A DNA stretch of 64,000 nt from Akkermansia muciniphila (GTDB lineage Bacteria; Verrucomicrobiota; Verrucomicrobiia; Verrucomicrobiales; Akkermansiaceae), in the NCBI GenBank assembly GCA_945888515.1, contig CAMDAD010000002.1:124001-188000 (forward strand), read 5' to 3'. Shown here piece after piece: positions 56,975-64,000 of the stretch. The position numbers and the translations under genes were made by a program. How positions within the stretch are numbered: the first letter of the stretch is position 1; each line of letters begins with the position of its first letter. Under the pieces are notes generated by a model, which was given only the letters and a program-made list of their open reading frames with translations, was not told where the DNA came from and ran no database searches.

Positions 56975-58447
56975 TCATGTCCCGCAAAACGTTTGGTAGC
57001 GGGGGGAATCGGTAGGGGGAGGAGTGGTGAAGGTTTCGTCCGATGTCTCGTCGAAGGGGCGTGTGACAGCCGACAGAAGTTTTTGGAATGGGGCGAAATC
57101 GGAGTGAAGGGTGGCGGCGTTGAGGGCTTCTTCCACCTTGTGATTGCGCGGGATCACTCGAGGATTGGCGCTCTTCATTTTCCGTATTATTTCTAACGAA
57201 TCTTCGGACTGTCGGGTCAGTCGATTTTTCCAATCCGCATGCCAACCAGCGAAGGTGGGTTCTGGGAAAGCGGGATGATCGAGCGACGCGATACTGGAGA
57301 GGGTGGTGAAGGTGCCGGTGAAGTCAATCTTGCTCGCCTGCATCCAATCCAACAAACGCTGGACGAGAGCGAGGTCATCGGCTTCTTTGTTGAAAATTCC
57401 CAGCTTGGCGCGCATGCGGTCTAACCAAACATTCTGAAAGATTCCTTGGAACTGGTTGAGTGCTTCATTGGCGAGTTCGACTGCTTGTTTTCCGTCAGTA
57501 TGGAGCAAGGGAATCATCGCCTCGGCGAGGCGGGCGAGGTTCCAGCGGGCGATCGTGGGTTGATTGGCGTAGGCGTAGCGACCGTCGCGGTCGATGGAGC
57601 TGAAGACGGTATCGGGATCATAGCGATCGACGAAGGCGCAGGGGCCGTAGTCGATGGTCTCGCCGCACAGTGCCATGTTATCGGTATTCATTACGCCGTG
57701 AATGAAGCCGACCTGAAGCCACTGTGCGATGAGTGAGGCTTGGCGTTTCATGATGGCATGAAAAAATTCCAGATTGGTGGCCTCGGCGAGATCGGGGAAA
57801 TGGCGGCGGCGGGTGTAATCGGCAAGCGCGCGCAGAGCGGCCTGGTCTTGATGGGCGGAGACCCATTGGAACGTGCCTACGCGGATGTGGCTGGAGGCCA
57901 CGCGGGTGAGGACCGCGCCGGGGAGTTCTTCGTTACGGAAGATGTTCTCGCCCGTGGTGGAGACCGCGAGGCTGCGGGTGGTAGGAATGCCCAGTGCGTG
58001 CATCGCTTCGCTGATGAGGTATTCGCGGAGCATGGGGCCGAGGGCGGCGAGCCCGTCTCCGCCGCGCGAGAAGGGAGTGCGGCCGCAGCCTTTGAGCTGG
58101 ATATCGAAGCGTTGGTTGTCCGGGGTAAGTTGCTCCCCTAACAGAATCGCGCGGCCATCGCCGAGCGTCGTGAAGTGACCGAATTGGTGACCGGCGTATG
58201 CCTGAGCGATGGGCTTGGCACTGGGTGGAAGAATGTTTCCCGTGAATAGCCCGGCTTGGTCGGGTTGTTGCAGGATTTCTGGATCGAGCCCAAGTGAGCG
58301 GGACAGGGCCTCGTTGAAAACCGCGAGACTAGGATGTTTTACTGCGGTGGGCCTCGCTTCGCGGAAGAGTAGCGAGGGCAAGCGTGAGTAGGAGTCGTCG
58401 AGATTCCAGCCAGCGGTGGTGGGAAATTGTGAAGGATGGATCGTCAT
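56975..58447 (-). CDS. selO: SelO protein adenylyltransferase
   Basis: SelO (YdiU) is a pseudokinase-fold enzyme that transfers AMP to protein hydroxyl groups. The 490-residue product has the family landmarks: AQAYAGHQFGHFTTLGDGRAILLGEQ, DIQLKGCGRTPFSRGGDG, HGVMNTDNMALCGETIDYGPCAFVD and the C-terminal YQTFCGT, where the penultimate Cys stands at the selenocysteine position of eukaryotic SelO. Length is as usual (about 480). The ATG at 58447 follows the upp stop by 7 bases, so the two are co-transcribed. Confidence 0.93.
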   Translation of the reverse strand: MTIHPSQFPTTAGWNLDDSYSRLPSLLFREARPTAVKHPSLAVFNEALSRSLGLDPEILQQPDQAGLFTGNILPPSAKPIAQAYAGHQFGHFTTLGDGRAILLGEQLTPDNQRFDIQLKGCGRTPFSRGGDGLAALGPMLREYLISEAMHALGIPTTRSLAVSTTGENIFRNEELPGAVLTRVASSHIRVGTFQWVSAHQDQAALRALADYTRRRHFPDLAEATNLEFFHAIMKRQASLIAQWLQVGFIHGVMNTDNMALCGETIDYGPCAFVDRYDPDTVFSSIDRDGRYAYANQPTIARWNLARLAEAMIPLLHTDGKQAVELANEALNQFQGIFQNVWLDRMRAKLGIFNKEADDLALVQRLLDWMQASKIDFTGTFTTLSSIASLDHPAFPEPTFAGWHADWKNRLTRQSEDSLEIIRKMKSANPRVIPRNHKVEEALNAATLHSDFAPFQKLLSAVTRPFDETSDETFTTPPPTDSPRYQTFCGT

Positions 58448-58454
58448 GGATGCG

Positions 58455-59072
58455 TCACGTACCGAAGAGTCTGTCGCCCGCATCACCGAGTCCGGGGAGG
58501 ATGTAGCCGTGATCGTTGAGGCATCGATCGAGGGCGGCGGAGAAGATCGGGACATCTGGGCAGGCTTTGGTAAAAACGGCGACTCCCTCGGGGGCGGCGA
58601 CCAAGCAGGCGAAGCGAATGCTGTGCACGCCGGCGGCATGCAATTGGCGCACGGCTTCCACGGCAGAGCCGCCTGTGGCGAGCATGGGATCTAACAGAAT
58701 CACGTCGCTTTCCGCGATTCCGGGTGGAAGGTTGGAGTAGTAGGTTTTCGGCAGGAGTGTCGTTTCATCGCGTTTCAGGCCGATGTGCGCCACGCTAGCT
58801 TGCGGGATCATATCAAGAAAGCCATCGAGAAAGCCGAGGCCGGCACGCAGGATGGGCACCAGCACGATAGGACGAGCGAGGCATCGGCCCTCGATGGTTT
58901 CCAGAGGAGTTGTCACGGCCATGGGGGTGGTTGCGAGATCTGCGCACAAGTAAGGTGTCATTAGTGCTGCGATGCGTCGCACACAGGCGCGGAAGACATG
59001 GGGTGGGCAATTCTTTTGTCGTAATTGCGAAAGCTCGTGCTGAATCAGGGGATGGCTGAGTTCGTGAAACAT
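58455..59072 (-). CDS. upp: Uracil phosphoribosyltransferase
   Basis: Upp salvages uracil to UMP with PRPP in the cytoplasm. The 205-residue product has the PRPP loop ILLDPMLATGGSAVEAV and the uracil loop ending ALDRCLNDHGYILPGLGDAGDRLFGT, exactly as in the family; IVLVPILRAGLGFLDGF forms the conserved front part. Length (about 208) is normal. The small overlap-free spacing of 4-7 bases to neighbours places it in a unit with the NtrC-like regulator upstream and selO downstream. Confidence 0.96.
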   Translation of the reverse strand: MFHELSHPLIQHELSQLRQKNCPPHVFRACVRRIAALMTPYLCADLATTPMAVTTPLETIEGRCLARPIVLVPILRAGLGFLDGFLDMIPQASVAHIGLKRDETTLLPKTYYSNLPPGIAESDVILLDPMLATGGSAVEAVRQLHAAGVHSIRFACLVAAPEGVAVFTKACPDVPIFSAALDRCLNDHGYILPGLGDAGDRLFGT

Positions 59073-59076
59073 CGGA

Positions 59077-60453
59077 TCAAGGAGCCAAGCGTTTTTTCAA
59101 CTCTTCTTGGGTAATGCCCAGATTCATTGCGGCTTGTTTGAGACTGTTATCCGCTAGTTCGACCGAGCGTTGTGCGATTTGGGAAACGACCCAGTTGATG
59201 ATATTACCAGAGGGCGCGGAGTTGAGGATGCGATCAATGGCGTCATCAATTTTGATCCGCGACACAACGGGTGCTGAGGCGAGTGGGATATCAGCAGGCA
59301 GAAGCACCGATGACGAGGCAAGCGCACAGGCGCGGGCGATGGTGTTTTCCAACTCGCGCACATTTCCGGGCCAGTGGTGTGCTTGCATCGCGCCGATGGC
59401 TTCTTGCGACAGGCGGATGCGTGCCATGCCATTCTTGCGGGTGATCCGTTGCAAGAAATATTCGGCAAGCAGAGGAATGTCATCCTTGCGATCGCGCAGC
59501 GGCGGGATGCGCACCTCCACCACGTTCAGGCGGTAATAGAGGTCCTCACGGAATCGACCTGCCTCCACTTCCGCTGCGAGATCCTTGTGGGTGGCGGTGA
59601 TGATACGAACATCGCTAGTGATAGTTTCGTTAGATCCCACCCGTGAGAACGTGCCGTCTTGGAGAACGCGCAGGAGTTTTACCTGAATCGATAGCGGCAT
59701 ATCGCCGATTTCGTCAAGGAACAGCGTGCCGCCATCGGCTTGTTCGAAGCGTCCGGCCCGGCGTGCGATGGCACCGGTAAACGAGCCTTTTTCATGACCG
59801 AACAATTCCGATTCCAGCAAATTCTCCGGGATGGCACCGCAGTTGATCGGGATCATCTCCTTGAGCCGGCGCGGGGAATATTCGTGGATTGCTTTGGCGA
59901 TCAGTTCCTTGCCTGAGCCGCTCTCACCTGAAACCAGAACAGGTGCATCCGAGCGGGCGACGCGGCCGACGATTTTGAACACATCCTGCAAAGCGCGCGA
60001 GACGCCTATGATTTTCACGCGACCGTCGAAGGCCTGTTGTGCGGGTGAGGAAGTATCGGCGCTGCGGCGGTCCTCGGCGAGTTGCAGGGCGGACTCGAGA
60101 ACGGAGCGGAGTTCGAAAGGGAGTGACTCCTTACGCAACACATCGTGGGCTCCGCGCTGCGTGGCCTCGATCACCTGTCCTGTAGACGGGAAGCCAGCGA
60201 TCAGAATCACCAGCGTGGATGGGGACTGTGACTTGATTTTTCCCAGCAACTCCATGCCATCGAACGGTTGTAAGTCGATGGAAGCCAGCACCACGTCCAG
60301 ATGAGTTTTGGCAACGATTTTTGTGGCATTATCGGCATGATCCGTTCGGAGAATCTTCAGTCCTTTGGCCGCAAGGTGCTTGGTTGCCCAATCGAGAAAT
60401 TCTATTTCCTGATCGACAATGAGAATCGTTTGCTCAGTTGTGGTTTCGGGCAT
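59077..60453 (-). CDS. NtrC-type sigma-54 activator with degenerate receiver domain
   Basis: The product (458 residues) has an N-terminal receiver-like domain (about 9-125), a sigma-54 AAA+ domain (about 145-380) with Walker A GESGSGKE, the sigma-54 loop EKGSFTGA (GAFTGA with one change) and Walker [13 protein letters not shown], and a C-terminal Fis-type helix-turn-helix ([20 protein letters not shown]). The receiver's phosphoacceptor Asp is replaced: [11 protein letters not shown] has Ser58 where Asp is expected, the acidic pair reads VDQE, and the conserved Thr is Ile (VILIAG); Lys108 is kept. Start at 60453 precedes the receiver. Confidence 0.9.
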   Translation of the reverse strand: MPETTTEQTILIVDQEIEFLDWATKHLAAKGLKILRTDHADNATKIVAKTHLDVVLASIDLQPFDGMELLGKIKSQSPSTLVILIAGFPSTGQVIEATQRGAHDVLRKESLPFELRSVLESALQLAEDRRSADTSSPAQQAFDGRVKIIGVSRALQDVFKIVGRVARSDAPVLVSGESGSGKELIAKAIHEYSPRRLKEMIPINCGAIPENLLESELFGHEKGSFTGAIARRAGRFEQADGGTLFLDEIGDMPLSIQVKLLRVLQDGTFSRVGSNETITSDVRIITATHKDLAAEVEAGRFREDLYYRLNVVEVRIPPLRDRKDDIPLLAEYFLQRITRKNGMARIRLSQEAIGAMQAHHWPGNVRELENTIARACALASSSVLLPADIPLASAPVVSRIKIDDAIDRILNSAPSGNIINWVVSQIAQRSVELADNSLKQAAMNLGITQEELKKRLAP

Positions 60454-60621
60454 GGGCAGGCACGAGCAAAGCAGATTGTGAAAAATAGGCACGCAAAAAC
60501 CGACAAACAAGACACAGATTGTGGAAGAATGAGGGAATTTCATAAGTGCCAGAGACGCACGAGTCGCGGCTATGAAACTTGCCATGTGTTTGCAATTCGT
60601 TAAACTACCGCTGTGAGAGAG

Positions 60622-60978
60622 ATGACAGGATGGAAGGTCAATGTGGATGAAGTGCGCTTTCTGCCTGAACTAGAGGCTCCAGCGGAAAAACCTTATCCGT
60701 TTCTCTATGCGATCACTATCACGAATGAATCCGATGAAACGGTGACTCTACGTGGGCGTAAATGGGTGGTGCGAGAGGACTCGGGCGATACCGTAGTCGT
60801 CGAGGGCGAAGGCGTCGTGGGAGAAATGCCCGTATTAGAAAAAGGCAGCCACTTCAGTTACAATAGCTATCACGTGGTGGCTGATTCCGCGACGGTAGTG
60901 GGCGCGTATTTCGGCGAGACGGACGGTGGGGAGCAGGTCTTCACGCGGATTCCAGAATTTCGTTTGATGGTGCCGTAA
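60622..60978 (+). CDS. ApaG-domain protein (DUF525)
   Basis: The 118-residue product is an ApaG-domain beta-sandwich: PYPFLYAITITNESDETVTLRGRKWVVREDSGDTVVVEGEGVVGEMPVLEKGSHFSYNSY matches the family's (F)AY.I.I.N.....V.L..R.W.I.D..G......G.GVVG..P.L.PG..F.Y.S. ApaG-like domains also occur at the end of F-box proteins; in bacteria the role is unclear. The ATG at 60622 is preferred to a GTG three codons earlier. It precedes mdh by 88 bases. Confidence 0.88.
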   Translation: MTGWKVNVDEVRFLPELEAPAEKPYPFLYAITITNESDETVTLRGRKWVVREDSGDTVVVEGEGVVGEMPVLEKGSHFSYNSYHVVADSATVVGAYFGETDGGEQVFTRIPEFRLMVP

Positions 60979-61066
60979 TGTAGTGGCGGGGGACTCAGAA
61001 TTTCTTGAAATATTGCGACACGATTCTTGACCTGACCGATAAACGGAACTAAGGAATGCGCGTCTT

Positions 61067-62056
61067 ATGAAAGCACCCATTACTGTATCTGTTACTGGAG
61101 CCGCTGGCCAGATTGGCTATGCCTTATTGTTTCGCATTGCTTCTGGCTGGGTTTTCGGACCGGATCAGCCTGTCAACCTGCGTTTGATCGAGATCGAACC
61201 AGCCCTTCCGGCACTGGAAGGCGTGGTGATGGAGTTGGACGACTGCGCTTTTCCCTTGCTCAATGAAGTGGTGCCTACCGCCGATTTGAACGAAGGTTTC
61301 CGCAACACAAATTGGGCCCTACTCGTAGGATCGGTGCCGCGTAAGGCAGGTATGGAGCGAGGCGATCTCCTAGGAATCAACGGCAAAATTTTCACCGGTC
61401 AGGGCAAAGCAATCGCTCGCAATGCGGCCAAGGATGTGCGTGTGCTGGTAGTGGGTAACCCCTGCAACACCAATGCTCTGATCGCCATGAACAATGCTGA
61501 TGGAGTGCCGAAAGATCGTTTCTTCGCGATGACTCGTCTCGATGAAAATCGTGCGAAAAGCCAACTGGCGAAAAAGGCGGCCGTGCATCAATCGAAAGTC
61601 ACCAACATGTGCATCTGGGGCAATCACTCGGCGACACAGTATCCCGATTTCACCAATGCCAAAATCAATGGTCGCCCCGTCACTGAAGTGATCTCGCACG
61701 TCGAGTGGCTTAAGGGCGAATTCATTTCCACTGTGCAACAGCGTGGTGCGGCGATCATCAAGGCACGTGGTGCCTCCTCCGCGGCATCGGCGGCCAATGC
61801 GGCACTCGATACCGTGAAGAGCCTAATCACTCCGACACCAGCCGGTGACTGGCACAGCGTAGCAGTTTGCTCAGATGGTTCCTATGGCATTGAAAAAGGA
61901 CTGATGGCTTCGATGCCGATTCGCACCATCGAAAACGGCAAATGGGAAGTCGTGCAAGGGGTGCCGATTGATGCCTTCAGCCAGGAGAAAATCGACCTCA
62001 CCATCAACGAGCTCAAGGAAGAGCGCGATGCGGTGAAAGACCTGCTGCCGAAGTAA
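61067..62056 (+). CDS. mdh: Malate dehydrogenase
   Basis: Mdh oxidises malate to oxaloacetate in the TCA cycle with NAD. The 329-residue product has the Rossmann start [19 protein letters not shown], the mobile-loop/catalytic region [14 protein letters not shown] (Arg pair), NPCNTNALI, and the active-site His in [15 protein letters not shown]. The length and GAAGQIGY start put it in the cytosolic/plant-like Mdh subgroup. A TTGACC box lies 40 bases upstream. It ends at a strong terminator shared with coaB. Confidence 0.95.
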   Translation: MKAPITVSVTGAAGQIGYALLFRIASGWVFGPDQPVNLRLIEIEPALPALEGVVMELDDCAFPLLNEVVPTADLNEGFRNTNWALLVGSVPRKAGMERGDLLGINGKIFTGQGKAIARNAAKDVRVLVVGNPCNTNALIAMNNADGVPKDRFFAMTRLDENRAKSQLAKKAAVHQSKVTNMCIWGNHSATQYPDFTNAKINGRPVTEVISHVEWLKGEFISTVQQRGAAIIKARGASSAASAANAALDTVKSLITPTPAGDWHSVAVCSDGSYGIEKGLMASMPIRTIENGKWEVVQGVPIDAFSQEKIDLTINELKEERDAVKDLLPK

Positions 62057-62068
62057 GTTTTTCTCTAA

Positions 62069-62105
62069 CAAAAAAGCCGCTGCCGAAATGCAGCGGCTTT
62101 TTTAT
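62069..62105. terminator. Bidirectional terminator between mdh and coaB
   Basis: An A-run, GCCGCTGC, a loop of six bases, GCAGCGGC and a T-run lie just after the mdh stop. The T-run continues into the coaB stop (62102-62104), so the structure ends both transcripts. Confidence 0.85.
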
Positions 62106-62755
62106 GAAACGCCGCCTCGTTTGCGATCGAAGCGCTTCAGGATGATGGCGGCGAGGTGGTGGGCGAGGTGCTCCTTGCTATCGCGTGGGAGCTTGGTATT
62201 TTCCTCCGCTTCAACGATCAGGACTTCATTCTCGTGTGAGTCAAAGCCGATGCTCGATTGGGATACGTCATTCGCGATGATCATATCGCATTTCTTCGCG
62301 AGCAGTTTCGTCCGCGCATTGGTTTCGAGATCTTCTGTTTCCGCTGCGAAGCCTACCAAGTATCCTGTGAAGCCGTGAACCGAACGTGCCGAGCCAAGGA
62401 TGTCTATCGTTTTTTTGAGCGTTATAGTGATGAACTCGTCGGACTTCTTGATCTTTTGCGTCGCGACTTCCACAGGCGTGTAGTCGGCCACGGCAGCACA
62501 GAAAATGGCGATATCGACGCGGGGCAACGCATGTGCTACGGCATCATGCATGTCTTGAGCTGACTCCACGGGGAGGTAGTCCACATGATGAGGCACATCC
62601 AGAGAAGTAGGCCCTGAGATCAGCAGCACTTGATGCTGTTGTTTGACAAAAGCATGTGCCAGCGCGTAACCCATGCGGCCCGATGAGCGATTGCTGAGAA
62701 ATCGCACGGGATCAATGGGCTCACGAGTGGGCCCGGCAGTGATGAGAATTTTCAC
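62102..62755 (-). CDS. coaB: Phosphopantothenate-cysteine ligase CoaB (stand-alone)
   Basis: CoaB joins cysteine to 4'-phosphopantothenate in CoA synthesis. In many bacteria it is fused to the decarboxylase CoaC as a 400-residue protein. This 217-residue product has only the CoaB half: MKILITAGPTREPIDPVRFLSNRSSGRMGYALA, FCAAVADYTPVEVATQKIKK and VGFAAETEDLETNARTKLLAKKCDMIIANDVS, all conserved in that domain. The flavoprotein motifs of CoaC are absent and must lie elsewhere in the genome. Confidence 0.9.
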   Translation of the reverse strand: MKILITAGPTREPIDPVRFLSNRSSGRMGYALAHAFVKQQHQVLLISGPTSLDVPHHVDYLPVESAQDMHDAVAHALPRVDIAIFCAAVADYTPVEVATQKIKKSDEFITITLKKTIDILGSARSVHGFTGYLVGFAAETEDLETNARTKLLAKKCDMIIANDVSQSSIGFDSHENEVLIVEAEENTKLPRDSKEHLAHHLAAIILKRFDRKRGGVS

Positions 62756-62792
62756 ACGTTCGGAATAAGGCGCATTCCTAAGAGCACGCAGA

Positions 62793-64000
62793 CTACTTCT
62801 TTTTTGTCTCGTCTGGCGGTGTTACTCCGACGGGCGGAGTGGTTGCTGACACGGGAGGCTTAGTAGCCGTCGCCGGTTTTGCTTCTTTGGGTTTTGCCTC
62901 TTTGGGTTTTGCCTCTTTGGGTTTTGCCTCTTTGGGGCGCGATACTGGAGCTGTCGTGGGTTTCGCCTCTTTGGGTTGCGGTTCTGGAGCGGGAGTAGAA
63001 GTGGTTTCGCTGTTCTCCTCAGAGTTAGCTGTTTTTGCGAGCTCTTCTTTCAGTTTTTCGAGAGCTTTTTTGCCTTCTTCGATGTCCGTTGCGGAAGCGA
63101 TGGTGGAAATCTCTCCGAGGATCGATTTGGCATCGTTATCGCCATTTTGAATGGCGATGTTTGCCCAGGCCCATGCTTGAGGGATGTTTTGTTTGGTTCC
63201 TGCACCGGATGCCATGAAGCGAGCAACGGCGGAGGCCCCTTGGGCATTGCCGCGGCGGGCAGATGCTTCATAGAGTTGTCCGGCCTGTGAGTAGTTTTGT
63301 GCGACACCGTAGCCTTTTTCGTAAAGAGTGGCGAGGTTGTTCATGGCGATGACGTTGCCGGATTGTGCTGCGCGCTGGAACCAGCCAGCGGCGGCGGAGG
63401 GATCCGCCACACCCATCGAGCCAGAGAGGTAAAATAGCCCCATCTCATTCTGTGCCTGCGGAATGCCACCGACTGCGGCATTCAGTAAGTAATCGTAGGC
63501 CTGGCGGGCGGCATCGACTTTTTCCTCCGGCTTGCGTTCGTCGGGATCTGGAGCTTGAAGCAGTTTGGCGGCGTAGCGGTAGTTGCCGATCGGGTTGCCT
63601 GTTTCCGCTGCTTTGCGTAACCAATCAGTGCCTTTTACTGCGCTCTTCTCAGTGCCTTCTTTTCCTTCGAAATAGAAATCCGCAGCTCGCAGTGCGCAAT
63701 CCACTTGTTTGTTAGCACCTCCCAGTTCGTATTGGGCCAGTGCAGTTTTGAAGTTTTTTTTCACACTCTCCTCGAAGTCGCCGAGGGCTAGGTAGGCGTC
63801 GTATTGCTTTTCCTCGATGGCTTTGGCTAACAACTCACGTCCTTGCGCTTCATCGCGCACGGTTTGATCGCCATTGAGCATGCGCGAGCCAGTGGCAACG
63901 AGAGCGCTTTTGTCTCCCAGCGTGATGGCTTTCTGATAGAAAGCGAGCGCTTTTCGCGGATCAACTCTGTCGGGAAACTCTTTGGTAGCTTCGTAGAGGC
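62793..64000 (-). CDS. Sel1-repeat protein with (PKEAK)n C-terminus, N-terminus truncated by the window edge
   Basis: The frame is open to the window edge, so the protein starts outside. The visible 402 residues contain several Sel1-type helical repeats of about 36 residues (for example AQNEMGLFYLSGSMGVADPSAAAGWFQRAAQSG and AMNNLATLYEKGYGVAQNYSQAGQLYEASARRG). Such TPR-like repeats mediate protein contacts, often in signalling or envelope complexes. After about residue 325 a low-complexity Lys/Glu/Ala/Pro tail (PKEAK repeats, Pro/Thr-rich end) follows. An internal ATG at 63881 is not the real start because the repeat frame continues upstream of it. Confidence 0.82.
   Translation of the reverse strand, partial: LYEATKEFPDRVDPRKALAFYQKAITLGDKSALVATGSRMLNGDQTVRDEAQGRELLAKAIEEKQYDAYLALGDFEESVKKNFKTALAQYELGGANKQVDCALRAADFYFEGKEGTEKSAVKGTDWLRKAAETGNPIGNYRYAAKLLQAPDPDERKPEEKVDAARQAYDYLLNAAVGGIPQAQNEMGLFYLSGSMGVADPSAAAGWFQRAAQSGNVIAMNNLATLYEKGYGVAQNYSQAGQLYEASARRGNAQGASAVARFMASGAGTKQNIPQAWAWANIAIQNGDNDAKSILGEISTIASATDIEEGKKALEKLKEELAKTANSEENSETTSTPAPEPQPKEAKPTTAPVSRPKEAKPKEAKPKEAKPKEAKPATATKPPVSATTPPVGVTPPDETKKK
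62880..62940. repeat. 15-base tandem repeat coding PKEAK
   Basis: About four copies of a 15-base unit (reading CTTTGGGTTTTGCCT on the plus strand) code the PKEAK repeats on the minus strand. They can expand or contract by slippage. It is a coding repeat, not CRISPR-like. Confidence 0.9.

Noticed and set aside
62880-62940. Short tandem repeats as a possible CRISPR array
   Set aside because: The units are 15 bases, contiguous with no spacers, and in frame as PKEAK. They are coding repeats.
1-64000. tRNA, rRNA, prophage or insertion sequences
   Set aside because: I looked for clover-leaf patterns, transposase or integrase frames and terminal inverted repeats flanking them and saw none. A tRNA search program would be needed to be certain.

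Overview
The window looks like chromosome of a verrucomicrobial bacterium of the PVC group. Evidence for this is a secretin resembling the Akkermansia pilus-associated protein, many secreted sulfatases and glycosidases, DUF5069 and DUF6288 proteins, and a bacterial microcompartment (BMC) of the planctomycete/verrucomicrobial (PV) type. Base composition is moderate in G+C. I see no rRNA, tRNA, CRISPR array, transposase, integrase or prophage. Many genes sit in short ATGA-coupled runs, and many start codons lack an obvious Shine-Dalgarno sequence.

Layout. 1-1656: the end of an unknown membrane protein, prmA, and rpmB sharing a terminator. 1761-6233: minus-strand carbohydrate catabolism genes (ThuA-like protein, LDH2-type dehydrogenase, gluconokinase, sugar epimerase, Gfo/Idh/MocA oxidoreductase). 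6360-11777: PatB-type C-S lyase, a second ThuA protein, a BASS transporter and two coupled SAM-dependent proteins. 11783-20497: membrane protein, rpoZ, smpB, an ABC exporter, an AsmA-like protein and a secretin. 20799-26869: lipoprotein and membrane protein genes, a PQQ-type propeller protein, a VanX-like dipeptidase and a DUF5069 protein. 27256-30172: infC (apparently with an AUA start), a HAD phosphatase and a DEAD-box helicase. 30684-35783: a 1699-residue secreted GH5 protein with repeats. 35926-38623: speA and an FHA protein. 38687-49123: secreted polysaccharide-degradation genes (GH78-like rhamnosidase, beta-helix glycosidase, DUF6288 protein, SASA esterase, two sulfatases). 49313-55793: the BMC operon. 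55830-64000: mrr, selO, upp, an NtrC-like regulator, apaG, mdh, coaB and a truncated Sel1-repeat gene.

How it may work together. Secreted sulfatases, a rhamnosidase-like enzyme, a beta-helix glycosidase and an esterase would strip a sulfated, acylated, deoxyhexose-containing polysaccharide. The released fucose or rhamnose would be phosphorylated by enzymes not in this window. A class II aldolase would cleave the ketose phosphate inside the BMC to DHAP and lactaldehyde. The CoA-acylating aldehyde dehydrogenase, PduL and an unusual acetokinase would then turn lactaldehyde into lactate plus ATP. The shell is encoded by three BMC-H and three BMC-P genes, with no BMC-T. The PV-type BMC itself is a described system. 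What looks less ordinary here is the acetokinase with altered active-site motifs, the EutQ-like N-terminus of the aldolase, the Cys-rich linker of the aldehyde dehydrogenase, the intercistronic hairpins and the adjacent sulfatase/glycosidase block. Separately, the NtrC-like regulator has lost its phosphoacceptor aspartate.
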